Below, in pieces: positions 17,017 through 25,081 of a stretch of DNA of 64,000 bases (positions are counted from its first letter, which is position 1; every line of letters starts with the position of its first letter). Origin of the DNA: Streptomyces sp. NBC_00193 (lineage in GTDB: Bacteria; Actinomycetota; Actinomycetes; Streptomycetales; Streptomycetaceae). Location of the stretch: the NCBI RefSeq assembly GCF_026342735.1, contig NZ_JAPEMM010000001.1, forward strand, positions 1,550,001-1,614,000, given 5' to 3'. The notes beneath the pieces are model-generated. The model was not told where the DNA came from and did not search any database. It worked only from the letters and a program-made list of their open reading frames with translations. The position numbers and the translations under genes are program-made.

Positions 17017-18400
17017 CCGTACGTGTCTCCTCCGCCTCGGATGCCGTCTGACCCAGGGCCGTCGCACCGTGCGGCCCGGGGCCGACCGGGGAGAGCCCGT
17101 GGTGGAGCTGTTCGCGCGAGTAGGCCCGCAGGTAGCCGACCACGGTGTTGGTGACGGCGACCAGCGGAACGGCAACCACCGCTCCGCCGATGCCGGCGAC
17201 CAGGCCGCCGGCCGCCACCGAGAGCACCACCGCGAGCGGGTGGACCCGTACCGCCCGGCCCAGGATGAAGGGCTGGAGCACGTGGCCCTCGATCTGCTGC
17301 ACGGCCAGCACCACCAGCAGCACCATCAGCGCGGTGAACGGCCCCTGGGTCACCAGGGCCACGACCACGGCGAGGGCGCCGCTCATGACGGCGCCGACGA
17401 GCGGGATGAAGGCGAACAGGAAGATGAAGACGGCCAGCGGCACGGCCATCGTCACGTCGAGGAAGTAGAGGCCGAGGCCGATGAACACGGCGTCGATGAG
17501 GGCCACGAGGACCGTGCCGCGCACGTACGCGGTGAGGGTGCGCCAGGCGCGCGGGCCGGCGCCGGCGACGCCGGGGCGGGCGGCGGCCGGGAGCAGGCCC
17601 GTCGTCCAGGTCCAGATGCGCTTGCCGTCGTAGAGCAGGAAGAGCGTGGAGAACATCGCGAGCAGCATGCCCGTCAGCACTTCGACGAGGACGGTGACGC
17701 CCTGCAGACCGGCGGAGGTGATCTGCTCGGTATTGGTGCCGATGGTCTCGCTGAGGTTCTTGGCGATCTCGTTGATCTGCTTCTCGGTCACGTGGAACGG
17801 ACTGTCCAGCGCGGCGAGTTTGAGGTCGTTGATGCCTTCGCGCAGCCGGGCGGAGAGGTCGTCTAGGTTGTCCATGACCTGCCAGACCACGAACCAGCCG
17901 ACCAGCCCGATGACCACGAACCCGAGGATCGCGGTGACGGCCGTGGCAAGTCCCCGGGGCATCCCGAGCCGGCGCAGCCGGACCACGAAGGGCTGGAGCA
18001 GTGCGGTGACCAGGAGGGCGGCGGCGAAGGCGAGGACGACCAGCCGGACTTCGCTGATCACCCGCATCAGGACCCAGAGCATCCCGGCGAGCAGCAGCAG
18101 CCGCCAGCTCGCCTCGGCGGCGACGCGCACGCCCCACGGGATGACGGACACCGGGTCGGGGCGCAGGGGCGCCGCGTAGACGGCGTGCTCGGCGCCGGGA
18201 TGTGCCGAGGGCGCAGCGGGCGCGGAGGCGGGTGCCGGGGAGGCGGAAGCCGGGGCTGCCGGGGACGCGGCGGTACCGGGCCCGGGGGCCGGGCGGTCGC
18301 CGGAGGTCTCGGCCTCGACCTCGGCGCGCCGCTCCGCGAGCCGGGCCTCCACGTCGCTGAGGCTCTTGCCGAGCCGGCCGAGCCAGCCTGTCTTCGCCAT
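17000..18400 (-). CDS. AI-2E family transporter (PerM/TqsA-like)
   Basis: 466 residues. A cytoplasmic leader (1-100) contains a charged helix and an Ala/Pro-rich linker; residues 105-440 hold about eight transmembrane helices with the family pattern: an early pair, a long amphipathic loop (NLDDLSARLREGINDL), then VEVLTGMLLAMFSTLFLLYDG and the FIPLVGAVMSG / VQQIEGHVLQPFILG motifs. AI-2E-type proteins export small molecules or ions; true autoinducer-2 transport is shown only for some. It heads an operon with two duplicated membrane-anchored proteins, possible partners. Confidence 0.88.
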   Translation of the reverse strand: MAKTGWLGRLGKSLSDVEARLAERRAEVEAETSGDRPAPGPGTAASPAAPASASPAPASAPAAPSAHPGAEHAVYAAPLRPDPVSVIPWGVRVAAEASWRLLLLAGMLWVLMRVISEVRLVVLAFAAALLVTALLQPFVVRLRRLGMPRGLATAVTAILGFVVIGLVGWFVVWQVMDNLDDLSARLREGINDLKLAALDSPFHVTEKQINEIAKNLSETIGTNTEQITSAGLQGVTVLVEVLTGMLLAMFSTLFLLYDGKRIWTWTTGLLPAAARPGVAGAGPRAWRTLTAYVRGTVLVALIDAVFIGLGLYFLDVTMAVPLAVFIFLFAFIPLVGAVMSGALAVVVALVTQGPFTALMVLLVVLAVQQIEGHVLQPFILGRAVRVHPLAVVLSVAAGGLVAGIGGAVVAVPLVAVTNTVVGYLRAYSREQLHHGLSPVGPGPHGATALGQTASEAEETRTGDNGA

Positions 18401-18465
18401 GCCGTTCCCTTCCCCCCGCCCTGGACCGCGCGCCGGGGCACGCCTCGAAAGACCGTACACGCGAG

Positions 18466-18496
18466 GAGCCCCGCACCGTAGGACGGTGCGGGGCTC
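18466..18496 (-). terminator. Terminator of the lytic transglycosylase gene
   Basis: A perfect 14-bp stem (18466-18479 with 18483-18496) with a 3-base loop stands 51 bases downstream of the leftward gene ending at 18547. Confidence 0.8.
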
Positions 18497-18546
18497 TGCG
18501 GGGTTGAGGCGCGCGGGCGCGCTCTCGTCCCGGGGGCCGGGTGGGC

Positions 18547-19242
18547 CTAGTACCAGTTGTTGGCCTGGTGGAAGTTCCATGCTCCGCACGGGCTGCCGTA
18601 GCGGGAGTTCATGTAGTTCAGACCCCACTCGATCTGGGTGGCGGGGTTGGTGCGCCAGTCGGCGCCCGCCGAGGCCATCTTCGAGCCGGGCAGGGCCTGG
18701 ACGAGGCCGTAGGCGCCCGAGGACTTGTTCACGGCCTGGTAGTTCCAGGTGGATTCCTGGTTGATGATCTTGGAGAAGCACTGGAACTGCCCCGCCGGGA
18801 CCATCTGCTGGGCGATCGCCTTGACCTGGGCCACCGTGTAGGAGGCCTGGGGGGCGAAGGAGGATCCGTCGCGGGAGGCGGAACGGCTGGCGGCCTGTTC
18901 CTTCTCGTCGCGCTCCTGCTTCGCCTTGTCGTCGGCGGCCTTCTGCGCTTCGGCCTTCTTCGACTTGGCGTCCTGGGCGGCCTGGATGCGGGCCGCCTCC
19001 TCCGCCGAGCGCTTGGCGTCGGTGTCGGCGGCGTGCGCGATGGAGTCGGCCTGCTGCGTCAGGGACGCGTTCTGGACCTCCGCCTGCTGGCCGACCGGGA
19101 TGTCCGTGAGGGTCATCCCGGACGCGGTCGTCTCGAGGTCGTTCGAGGCGGGGTCGCCAGTGGCAACACCCACGACGGCGCCGACGGTGGTGACGGCGGT
19201 GGCCGAAGCCACTGCGAATCCCCGAACCGAGATCCGGCTCAC
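18547..19242 (-). CDS. Secreted lytic transglycosylase (SLT domain)
   Basis: 231 residues from a GTG at 19242 preceded by GGAAGGAA. Residues 1-32 form a signal peptide (RGFAVASATAVTTVGAVVGV). A middle region (about 60-125) is rich in Ala, Lys, Glu and Asp and probably forms a coiled-coil stalk. The C-terminal 100 residues are an SLT-type lysozyme-like domain with likely catalytic Glu in INQESTWN and the motifs SGAYGLVQALPG and NPATQIEWGLNYM. It would cleave peptidoglycan during growth or spore germination. Streptomyces relatives are sometimes under a ydaO c-di-AMP riboswitch; I found none here. An in-frame ATG at 19311 is an alternative start. Confidence 0.88.
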   Translation of the reverse strand: MSRISVRGFAVASATAVTTVGAVVGVATGDPASNDLETTASGMTLTDIPVGQQAEVQNASLTQQADSIAHAADTDAKRSAEEAARIQAAQDAKSKKAEAQKAADDKAKQERDEKEQAASRSASRDGSSFAPQASYTVAQVKAIAQQMVPAGQFQCFSKIINQESTWNYQAVNKSSGAYGLVQALPGSKMASAGADWRTNPATQIEWGLNYMNSRYGSPCGAWNFHQANNWY

Positions 19243-19679
19243 ACGGTTTCCTTCCAGCAGCGTCCGCAGTGACTGCGCGGGCGCAATAGTGCCCTTGACG
19301 CTGGCCTCCATGATGATGCGGTCACTGGAGGCGCGGGCCCGTGGGCAACTCCCTTGCGGGAGTGCCGCGTGATGCTCCGGGCGGCATACGGCGATCGATT
19401 GTGGAGTTAGCGGTACTGCGCGCATCTCACGGGAGATACAGGTGTGCCGTATGCGGGGCCTGACGGAAAACAGACTCTGCCGGACCTCGACGCCGCAGGG
19501 CAATTCTCCGTTGCGTGGGAAAGGTCACACCTGGCATGTCGCCACTGCTTCCGGCAAACCCCTGTGCGTGAGGGCGCCGCCCGGCTAGGCTCTCTGGCCT
19601 TTGCCGGGCGGCGCCAACTCACCTTCCCGCTATGCGCGTTTTACCTGTTTTGCGGTCCGTACGGATCGTCGGCCGGGCC
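19243..19679. other. Leader and intergenic region between transglycosylase and PhoH genes
   Basis: No gene seen in this 437-bp stretch. It holds the transglycosylase upstream region, including a hairpin with CTCCC/GGGAG arms at about 19345-19365, and the phoH terminator at 19573-19615. The elements expected of a ydaO riboswitch are not visible. Confidence 0.5.
19573..19615 (-). terminator. Terminator of the PhoH-like gene
   Basis: A perfect 13-bp outer stem (19573-19585 with 19603-19615) encloses a second short stem, AGGC/GCCT (19587-19590 with 19597-19600). It lies 65 bases downstream of the leftward phoH-like stop. Confidence 0.75.
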
Positions 19680-20996
19680 CTACAGGTTCTCCAGCATCTC
19701 GGTGACCAGCGCGGCGATCGGGGAGCGCTCGGAACGGGTCAGCGTGATGTGGGCGAAGAGCGGATGGCCCTTCAGCTTCTCGACCACGGCGACGACTCCG
19801 TCGTACCGGCCGACCCGCAGGTTGTCGCGCTGGGCCACGTCGTGGGTGAGGACCACCCGCGAATTGGCCCCGATGCGGGACAGAACGGTCAACAGGACAT
19901 TGCGCTCCAGCGACTGCGCCTCGTCCACGATCACGAACGCGTCGTGCAGCGAGCGGCCGCGGATGTGCGTCAGCGGCAGGACCTCCAGCATCCCGCGGTT
20001 GAGCACCTCCTCGATGACCGCCCGCCCGGCGACCGCCGAGAGGGTGTCGAACACCGCCTGGGCCCAGGGGCTCATCTTCTCGTTGGCGTCCCCGGGCAGG
20101 TAGCCGAGGTCCTGGCCGCCGACCGCGTACAGCGGCCGGAAGACCATCACCTTCTGATGCTGCCTCCGCTCCAGTACGGCCTCCAGCCCCGCGCACAGCG
20201 CCAGCGCCGACTTTCCGGTGCCGGCCCTGCCGCCCATCGAGATGATCCCGATCTCGGGGTCGAGCAGGAGGTCGAGCGCGATCCGCTGCTCGGCGCTGCG
20301 GCCGTGCAGCCCGAAGGCCTCGCGGTCGCCGCGTACGAGCTTCACGTTGCCGTCGGCCGTGACCCGGCCGAGTGCCTTGCCGCGCTCCGACTGGAGGACC
20401 AGACCGGTGTGCACGGGAAGTTCCGCGGCCTCCGGTACGTAGAGCCGCTCCTCGGAGAAGAGCAGGTCCACCTGTTCCCCGGAGAGCGCCAGCTCCGTCA
20501 TGCCGGTCCAGCCGGCATCGGTGATGGCGAGCTCGGCGCGGTACTCCTCGGCGATCAGCCCCACGGAGGAGGCTTTGATGCGCAGTGGGAGATCCTTCGA
20601 GACGACCGTGACGTCGTAGCCCTCGGCCTGGAGGTTGCGCGCGACCGCGAGGATCCGCGAATCGTTGTCCCCCAGCCGGAAGCCCGCGGGCAGGACGCTC
20701 TGGTCGGAGTGGTTGAGCTCGACGCGCAGGGTGCCGCCCAGATCGCCCAGCGGGATGGGTGCGTCGAGGCGTCCGTAGCGAACCCGGAAGTCGTCGAGCA
20801 GGCGGAGGGCCTGACGGGCGAAGTAGCCGAGTTCGGGATGGTGCCTCTTTGCCTCCAGCTCGGTGATCACCACGATCGGGAGCACGACCTCGTGCTCGTC
20901 GAATCGGGAGATCGCGTTGGGGTCTGCCAGCAGGACGCTGGTGTCGAGGACGTAGGTCCGCCTGTCGGGCAGGCGGCTCTTTGTGCTGGTCACCAC
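19680..20996 (-). CDS. PhoH-family ATPase with N-terminal PIN domain (PhoH2-like)
   Basis: 438 residues. A PIN ribonuclease domain (about 10-150) starts [12 protein letters not shown], with further acidic residues in [11 protein letters not shown] and [13 protein letters not shown] PhoH P-loop domain (about 215-438) has the Walker [14 protein letters not shown] and Walker [14 protein letters not shown]-PhoH fusions are reported RNA helicase/nucleases in mycobacteria. GTG at 20996 is chosen since relatives begin close to [22 protein letters not shown] stands upstream. The frame remains open for another 110 codons without similarity. Confidence 0.9.
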   Translation of the reverse strand: MVTSTKSRLPDRRTYVLDTSVLLADPNAISRFDEHEVVLPIVVITELEAKRHHPELGYFARQALRLLDDFRVRYGRLDAPIPLGDLGGTLRVELNHSDQSVLPAGFRLGDNDSRILAVARNLQAEGYDVTVVSKDLPLRIKASSVGLIAEEYRAELAITDAGWTGMTELALSGEQVDLLFSEERLYVPEAAELPVHTGLVLQSERGKALGRVTADGNVKLVRGDREAFGLHGRSAEQRIALDLLLDPEIGIISMGGRAGTGKSALALCAGLEAVLERRQHQKVMVFRPLYAVGGQDLGYLPGDANEKMSPWAQAVFDTLSAVAGRAVIEEVLNRGMLEVLPLTHIRGRSLHDAFVIVDEAQSLERNVLLTVLSRIGANSRVVLTHDVAQRDNLRVGRYDGVVAVVEKLKGHPLFAHITLTRSERSPIAALVTEMLENL

Positions 20997-21411
20997 GGAA
21001 GGACGTACCCCCTCGGAAGAGGTCGGGCCATGAAGACCGGACCGGTCATCGGCACCCCTGCGCGGGCCGACTTCCGGCCCTCCACTCCGTCCGTGCGAAC
21101 CGCACGTGCGTCCTGGTGCAAAGGGCCTCCCGGGCGGACGACCCCATGCCGTCCGCTGAGACTCGACACCCGTGGATCGGGCGTCGACCTGCAAGGGATA
21201 TTCCCCGAATGGGTCCAGCCATGCCATGGCATATGACGGACGCTCGGTGAATCCCTGGTGAAGGCCTCGCGCGGAGGGTCTCCGGGGACGGGCAGGGCGT
21301 ACGGGAACACGGGTACGGCGCGCCACGGAGGATTCCGGGCGCGCCGTGAGGTGCCGAGGGGGCGTCAGACAACCGCAGGTCAGGCGCCGTAAGGGGACCT
21401 GCCGGGCGGAG
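20997..21411. other. Gene-free stretch upstream of the PhoH-like gene
   Basis: No convincing gene in 415 bp. It contains the perfect 12-bp palindrome ATGCCATGGCAT at 21221-21232 and presumably the phoH promoter. Codon bias shows no preferred frame. Confidence 0.5.
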
Positions 21412-22185
21412 TCAGCTGCCGTAGCGCCGGTGGCGGGCGGCGTAGTCGCGCAGGGCGCGCAGGAAGTCGACCTTGCGGAAGGCCGGCCAGAAGACCTCGC
21501 AGAAGTAGTACTCGGAGTGCGCGCTCTGCCACAGCATGAATCCGGACAGCCGCTGTTCTCCGCTGGTGCGGATCACCAGGTCCGGGTCGGGCTGGCCGCG
21601 CGTGTAGAGGTGCTCCGCGATGTGCTCGATGTCGAGGATCTCGGCGAGCTCCTCGAAGGAGGTGCCCTTCGAGGCGTGCTCCAGCAGGAGCGAGCGGACC
21701 GCGTCGGCGATCTCCTGGCGGCCGCCGTAGCCGACGGCGACGTTGACGAGTATCCCGTCGACGTCGCGGGTGGCCTCCTCGGCCTCCTTCAGGACGCTCT
21801 GGGTCCCGGCGGGCAGGATGTCGAGGTTGCCGACGTGGTGGACGCGCCAGCGGCCGTCTGCGGCGAGGCCCCGGACGGTGTTCTCGATGATGTTGAGCAA
21901 CGGGCGGAGCTCGACCTCGGGCCGGTCCAGGTTGTCCGTGGAGAGCATCCACAGGGTGACGACCTCGACGTCCGTCTCGGTGCACCAGCCCAGCATCTCG
22001 GAGATCTTGTCGGCGCCGGCCTGATGGCCCTGCACCGTCGTACCTCCGGAGGCCTTGGCCCAGCGCCGGTTCCCGTCGAGGATCACACCGATGTGCTTGG
22101 GCGTCTCGTCATGGTCGATGCGGCCTTCCACCCGGCGTGCGTAGAGCCTGTACACAGGACGGCGTACCAGGTCGCGCAGCTTCAC
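21412..22185 (-). CDS. uppS: Isoprenyl transferase (cis-prenyltransferase, UppS family)
   Basis: 257 residues, normal length for the family. The pyrophosphate-binding motif [13 protein letters not shown] carries catalytic Asp37; other conserved blocks are [13 protein letters not shown], the late basic and hydroxyl residues of [17 protein letters not shown], and [12 protein letters not shown]. It elongates allylic diphosphates with IPP in cis to make the polyprenyl carrier for cell-wall synthesis, at the membrane interface. Actinobacteria often have two such enzymes with different chain lengths, so the exact product is uncertain. Divergent from the aldo-keto reductase gene. Confidence 0.92.
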   Translation of the reverse strand: MKLRDLVRRPVYRLYARRVEGRIDHDETPKHIGVILDGNRRWAKASGGTTVQGHQAGADKISEMLGWCTETDVEVVTLWMLSTDNLDRPEVELRPLLNIIENTVRGLAADGRWRVHHVGNLDILPAGTQSVLKEAEEATRDVDGILVNVAVGYGGRQEIADAVRSLLLEHASKGTSFEELAEILDIEHIAEHLYTRGQPDPDLVIRTSGEQRLSGFMLWQSAHSEYYFCEVFWPAFRKVDFLRALRDYAARHRRYGS

Positions 22186-22325
22186 GATCTTCCAGCCCCT
22201 CCGAGCGATACCCCCGTGCGGAATGCGGTGGTCCCCCCACGTCCTCCACAGACCGCCACATTACTGCGCGACGGGATCCTGCATCCAACTCGGTCCTGTC
22301 ACAAGTCCGTGATAGGGAGGACAAC

Positions 22326-23363
22326 GTGACTGAAAACAATCTCTATCGGGCAGAGCCCTCGCGCTACGACTCCATGGAGTACCGGCGCACCGGCCGCAGC
22401 GGACTCAAGCTCCCCGCGATCTCCCTCGGCCTCTGGCACAACTTCGGCGACGACGCGTCCCTGGGGTCCCAGCGCGCGATCCTGCGCCGGGCCTTCGACC
22501 TCGGCGTCACCCACTTCGACCTGGCGAACAACTACGGCCCGCCCCCCGGCTCGGCCGAGCTGAACTTCGGCAAGATCTTCGCGCAGGACTTCGCGTCCCA
22601 CCGCGAGGAGCTGGTCCTCTCCACCAAGGCCGGCTACCTCATGCACGCGGGTCCGTACGGCGAGTGGGGCAGCCGCAAGTACCTGCTCGGCTCTCTGGAC
22701 GCCTCGCTGAAGCGGATGGGCGTCGACTACGTCGACATCTTCTACTCGCACCGCTTCGACCCGGACACCCCGCTGGAGGAGACCATGGGCGCGCTGGCGT
22801 CCGCGGTCCAGCAGGGCAAGGCGCTCTACGTCGGCGTGTCCTCGTACACCGCCGAGCAGACGGCCGAGGCGGCCCGGCTGCTGCGGGAGATGGGCGTGCG
22901 CCCCCTCATCCACCAGCCCTCGTACTCCATGATCAACCGCTGGACGGAGGACGACGGCCTGCTCGACACCCTGGAGGAGGCCGGCATGGGCTGCATCTCC
23001 TTCGTGCCGCTCGCGCAGGGGCTGCTGACCGGGAAGTACCTCAAGGGCATCCCGGAGGGCTCACGGGCCACCCAGGGCAAGTCCCTCAACCCGGACCTGC
23101 TGTCGGACGAGGTCGTGCGCCGGCTGAACGGGCTGAACGAGATCGCCGCGCGGCGCGGGCAGACGCTGGCCCAGCTCGCGCTGAACTGGGTGCTGCGGGA
23201 CGAGCGGATGACCTCGGCGCTGATCGGCGCGTCGAGCGTGAAGCAGCTCGAGGAAAACGTGGCTTCCCTGTCCGGAGCACCGCTGTCGGAGCAGGAGTTG
23301 AAGGAGATCGACTCCTTCGCGGTGTCCACCCCCGGCGCCAACATCTGGGCCCAGCGGGGCTGA
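22326..23363 (+). CDS. Aldo/keto reductase, YghZ/MgrA type
   Basis: 345 residues from a GTG with GGGAGGAC upstream. The catalytic tetrad is visible: Asp65 in THFDLANNYG, Tyr70, Lys101 in STKAGY and His142 in YSHRFD. NADPH-binding pieces appear at the end (VLRDERMTSALIGASSVKQLEENV). LHNFG-type and NNYGPPPGSAE signatures match the L-glyceraldehyde-3-phosphate reductase (YghZ) and Kv-beta-like group, which detoxifies methylglyoxal-like aldehydes. It is a cytosolic single-gene unit followed by two hairpins. Confidence 0.9.
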   Translation: MTENNLYRAEPSRYDSMEYRRTGRSGLKLPAISLGLWHNFGDDASLGSQRAILRRAFDLGVTHFDLANNYGPPPGSAELNFGKIFAQDFASHREELVLSTKAGYLMHAGPYGEWGSRKYLLGSLDASLKRMGVDYVDIFYSHRFDPDTPLEETMGALASAVQQGKALYVGVSSYTAEQTAEAARLLREMGVRPLIHQPSYSMINRWTEDDGLLDTLEEAGMGCISFVPLAQGLLTGKYLKGIPEGSRATQGKSLNPDLLSDEVVRRLNGLNEIAARRGQTLAQLALNWVLRDERMTSALIGASSVKQLEENVASLSGAPLSEQELKEIDSFAVSTPGANIWAQRG

Positions 23364-23375
23364 CCTGCGCCTTTG

Positions 23376-23446
23376 CCGGGCAGTGCCGCGACGCTGCCCG
23401 GAGACGAAAAACGGGCCGGTCCGTGGGGGGGATACGGACCGGCCCG
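23376..23446 (+). terminator. Tandem hairpins after the aldo-keto reductase gene
   Basis: Two consecutive stems: CCGGGCAG/CTGCCCGG (23376-23383 with 23394-23401) and a 13-bp stem (23412-23424 with 23434-23446) preceded by an A-run and followed by a G8-9 run. Together they form a strong double terminator. Confidence 0.75.
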
Positions 23447-23549
23447 AGGGGGGGGGTTCCACCATAACCCTTCGTAAAGCGTGCTGCGCGCATCACCGCG
23501 ACACGATTACGCTCCGGAGTCGGCCGGGAGCACTGAGCAGAGCCGAAAG

Positions 23550-23574
23550 GGGCCCTACAGCCCTTGTGGGGCCC
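23550..23574. other. Hairpin in the leader region before the DUF192 gene
   Basis: GGGCCCTACA (23550-23559) pairs with TGTGGGGCCC (23565-23574) with one G-U wobble and a 5-base loop. It sits in a 245-bp gene-free stretch that shows no other clear structure. Confidence 0.4.
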
Positions 23575-23692
23575 GGCGGAAGCCCGTACGGACCAACCTT
23601 CCGGCGTCCCTCCCCAGGGGGACCCCGCCGGGTGCGCCGGCTTGACGCCGAAGCCCGGACCGGGGGGCCGGTCGCGCCCTAGGGTGGGCCGC

Positions 23693-24130
23693 ATGGGGAA
23701 CAGGCAACGGTGGCGGGACGGCGCGGCCACGCTCTGCGTCGAACGGGGGCAGGCGGGCCCGGAGGGGGCCGTGGAGGCGCCTACGGAGATGCCCGTCGAG
23801 GCGCCTGCGGAGACGCCCGTGGAGGTGCCCCTGGAGGTGGCCGCCTCGTACCGGGCCCGCACGCGGGGTCTGCTCGGGCGGGACGGGATCGAGGGGGCGA
23901 TGCTCCTGACGCCGGCCTCCAGCGTGCACACCTTCCGGATGCGCTTCGCCATCGACGTGGCCCATCTCGACCGCCGGCTCACCGTCATCGCGCTGACCAC
24001 CATGGTCCCGGGCCGCCTCGGCCTCCCCCGGCTGCGCGCCCGTCACGTCCTGGAGGCCGAGGCCGGGGCCATGGCCGCCTGGGGCCTGCGCGTCGGCTCC
24101 CGGCTCGGGGTCCGTCTCACCGCGCGCTAG
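23693..24130 (+). CDS. DUF192 protein with an internal VEAP repeat
   Basis: 145 residues. DUF192 occupies about 52-142: RARTRGLLGRDGIEGAMLL, SVHTFRMRFAIDVAHLD and ARHVLEAEAGAMAAWGLRVG correspond to the conserved RGLMGR, F-x-M-x-x-x-x-P-LD and LE-x-x-x-G-x-x-x-x-G blocks. The fold is common and its role unsettled. Between the first strand and the core lies an insert of three 8-residue repeats (V-E-A-P-x-E-x-P) from a 24-bp tandem repeat at 23771-23842. A TAGGGT hexamer ends 7 bases before the ATG with no ribosome binding site, suggesting leaderless transcription. Confidence 0.8.
   Translation: MGNRQRWRDGAATLCVERGQAGPEGAVEAPTEMPVEAPAETPVEVPLEVAASYRARTRGLLGRDGIEGAMLLTPASSVHTFRMRFAIDVAHLDRRLTVIALTTMVPGRLGLPRLRARHVLEAEAGAMAAWGLRVGSRLGVRLTAR
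23771..23842 (+). repeat. Three 24-bp in-frame tandem repeats
   Basis: Units at 23771-23794, 23795-23818 and 23819-23842 each begin GTSGAGGYGCC and encode V-E-A/V-P. The first two differ at few positions and the third is more diverged. The array is inside the DUF192 gene and keeps frame. Confidence 0.8.
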
Positions 24131-24189
24131 GCGCCACCCTGCACCGGCGGTAGGTTGGGGCGGTTGAGCTGGGGTGGCAGGGGAGCGGC

Positions 24190-24807
24190 ATGACCGAGAA
24201 CGCGCGCATCAAAGCGCTGGAGCAGATCATGCCGGCGACCCACGGAGCCGACGAGGACATCGACTGGCAGGCGGCCGAGGCCGTCTGGGGCAGTCGCTTC
24301 CCCGCCGATTACATCGCCTTCATGGGCCGCTACGGCGCGGGCTCGATCAACGGCGAGGCGAGCGTGCTGCTGCCGCTGCCCAAGCCCGGGCTCCAGTGGG
24401 ACCCGGCCCAGATGGCGGAGGAGACGGCCAACGCCCGCCAGGTCTGGGAGGCGGAGGGCGGCCGGGCCGCCTTCGACGTGGACCCGGAGTCGATCCTCGC
24501 CTGGGGCGTCACCGGCGGTTCCGACATCCTCTGCTGGCTGACGACCGACCCCGACCCCGACCGCTGGCCCGTTCTGGTGGTCGGCCGGCACACCGCCGAC
24601 TCCTTCGCGGTGTACCCGTACGGCATGGCCGAGTTCCTCTACCTGCTGTGCAACGACGAGTTCGACGTGAGCCCGGTCGGCATCACCTTCTGGGACGGCG
24701 GCCACCTCAGCTTCGTGCACTGGCAGAAGGCCCAGCGCCGCTGGCAGGAGGGGCGCAACCCCGAAACGGGCGAGCCCGATCCGTACGCGGGCGACTTCGC
24801 GGACTGA
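24190..24807 (+). CDS. SUKH (SMI1/KNR4) family protein
   Basis: 205 residues with the SUKH fold over about 20-170. Typical pieces are AVWGSRFPADYIAFMGRYGAG (the F-P-x-D-Y/L-x-x-x-x-x-x-x-NG start), WGVTGGSDILCWLT, WPVLVVG and FAVYPYGMAEFLYLL. SUKH proteins are often immunity proteins for polymorphic toxins, but housekeeping members exist. No toxin or secretion gene is adjacent, so an immunity role is not supported by context. GGCAGGGGAG precedes the ATG. Confidence 0.8.
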   Translation: MTENARIKALEQIMPATHGADEDIDWQAAEAVWGSRFPADYIAFMGRYGAGSINGEASVLLPLPKPGLQWDPAQMAEETANARQVWEAEGGRAAFDVDPESILAWGVTGGSDILCWLTTDPDPDRWPVLVVGRHTADSFAVYPYGMAEFLYLLCNDEFDVSPVGITFWDGGHLSFVHWQKAQRRWQEGRNPETGEPDPYAGDFAD

Positions 24808-25081
24808 GACCCGCCCACCCCCTCCCACCCGTTCCGCCGCGCTCAATGGCCGGAAACGGGCGTTTCGGCATGTCTACGCGCGTCCGAATTGTTGATCACA
24901 TATCGGAAAACACCATTCTGAAATGCCGCAGTTGGAGCATTGAACACAAGTGCCGCCCCAATGGAACCAACCACCCTCCCTCAGGAGAGAATTCCGGCCA
25001 ACGGGCCAACGAGGGACACCACAGCCCGGAGTGACTCATAAGTAATAACGGGACTCAAAAGAAAATCAGGGGAATCCACCC
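24808..25081. promoter_or_regulatory. AT-richer upstream region of the solute-binding lipoprotein
   Basis: This 274-bp gap is clearly more AT-rich from about 24885 to 25080 than its surroundings and likely carries the promoter. TTGTTGATCACATAT near 24889 includes the palindrome TGATCA. I see no unambiguous -35/-10 pair. GGGGA lies 9 bases before the GTG start. Confidence 0.4.

Noticed and set aside
19243..19504. Possible ydaO (c-di-AMP) riboswitch upstream of the lytic transglycosylase
   Set aside because: The conserved blocks I would expect are not there; only a simple hairpin is visible.
24127..24846. Leftward frame opposite the SUKH gene
   Set aside because: Low-complexity composition and no similarity; the plus-strand frame has the ribosome binding site and the domain.
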